Assembly: GCA_020434605.1 (NCBI GenBank)
Contig: JAGRAL010000242.1
Span: 1 to 5,884 of the forward strand
Source: Bdellovibrionales bacterium
GTDB lineage: Bacteria; Bdellovibrionota; Bdellovibrionia; Bdellovibrionales; UBA840
Direction: 5' to 3'
DNA length: 5,884 nt
The notes below the pieces were generated by a model that saw only the letters and a list, made by a program, of their open reading frames with translations, was not told where the DNA came from and searched no databases. Position numbers and translations under genes: made by a program. Shown here in pieces: positions 5,728-5,884 of the stretch (positions within the stretch are counted from its first letter, which is position 1; each line of letters starts with the position of its first letter).

Positions 5728-5884
5728 TTTGTTTGATCTCCCCATGTATGAAGCGGTAAATAACTCCGCCTTTTTGTGTGTCTAAATCTGCAAGTTTTCC
5801 ACAAGCAGCAATCTTTCCTTCTTCTAAAACAGCAAGTCTATCACAAACAGCAAATGCCGAAGGCATATCATGCGTTACTAAAAT
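5711..5884 (-). CDS. mlaF: MlaF-like ABC transporter ATPase, C-terminal part only
   Basis: Reading the minus strand from the window edge gives 57 codons, then TGA at 5713-5711. The peptide begins ILVTHDMPSAFAVCDRLAVL and continues with EEGKIAACGKL and VIYRFIHGE. VTHD contains the H-loop (switch) histidine of ABC ATPases. The following pattern (AF..CDR.AVL.EGKI...G, then a final F..GE) is that of Mla/Ttg2A-type ATPases, which power phospholipid transport with the MlaE permease and MlaD. Walker A, Walker B and the signature motif lie outside the window. The frame overlaps the start of mlaD by 17 nt in another frame (35 nt if the longer mlaD start is used). This overlap and the adjoining MCE gene make the Mla assignment firm, although only the tail is seen. 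Confidence 0.88.
   Translation of the reverse strand: MLVTHDMPSAFAVCDRLAVLEEGKIAACGKLADLDTQKGGVIYRFIHGEIKQNGYGR
5738..5743 (-). promoter_or_regulatory. Shine-Dalgarno that decides the mlaD start
   Basis: GGGGAG on the minus strand (5743-5738) lies 10 nt before the ATG at 5727 and within the last codons of the mlaF-like gene. It overlaps the alternative upstream ATG (5745-5743), which has no ribosome site of its own in the CTTCATAC that precedes it. Confidence 0.6.

Noticed and set aside
5261..5785. Plus-strand open frames opposite mlaD
   Set aside because: They lie wholly antisense to the MCE domain and the mlaF tail and have no supporting ribosome site or motif.

Overview
The window is AT-rich, densely coded Gram-negative chromosome. 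It carries the C-terminus of a sigma-54-type transcription activator, a porin-like outer-membrane protein, a small coiled-coil membrane protein, the folate-dependent tRNA methyltransferase TrmFO, a DUF721/DciA-family protein, an M23 (LytM) peptidase, and two components of an Mla/MCE-type lipid-transport system. TrmFO (instead of the TrmA of gammaproteobacteria), NtrC-like regulators and an Mla system in a low-GC genome point towards the former deltaproteobacteria, such as Bdellovibrionota/Bacteriovorax-like bacteria. This placement is inferred from gene content and is not proven.

Layout. Positions 1-489 (+) hold the end of the sigma-54 activator. Positions 490-684 are the leader and promoter region of the porin-like gene, with two interleaved small inverted repeats and a hairpin touching the Shine-Dalgarno. 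Positions 685-1716 (+) are the porin-like gene, closed by a strong intrinsic terminator at 1739-1766. Positions 1914-2342 (+) encode a hendecad-repeat coiled-coil protein with a C-terminal membrane helix. It meets trmFO (2331-3674, -) tail to tail with a 12-nt overlap. trmFO diverges from the DUF721/DciA gene (3693-4106, +) across only 18 nt. That gene in turn overlaps the M23 peptidase gene (4033-4905, -) by 74 nt at the 3' ends. Upstream of the peptidase on the minus strand lie mlaD-like (4945-5727) and the C-terminal 57 codons of an mlaF-like ATPase (5711 to the window edge), in overlapping, operon-like order.

How the genes work together. The minus-strand group mlaF-mlaD-M23 looks like one envelope transcription unit: an ABC ATPase and an MCE substrate-binding protein for phospholipid traffic between the membranes, followed by a peptidoglycan endopeptidase. 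The porin-like gene looks like an isolated, very highly expressed unit: every glycine codon is GGT, the Shine-Dalgarno is perfect and the terminator is strong. trmFO (tRNA m5U54) and the DciA-like gene (replicative helicase loading) are housekeeping genes packed head to head.

I do not see a clearly novel multi-gene system, CRISPR array, mobile element or RNA gene. The most notable points are the complete lack of proline and the uniform glycine codons of the porin-like protein, the structured leader of its mRNA, the heavily overlapped gene ends in the middle of the window, the inverted repeat over the mlaD stop codon, and the peptidase coupled to the Mla genes.
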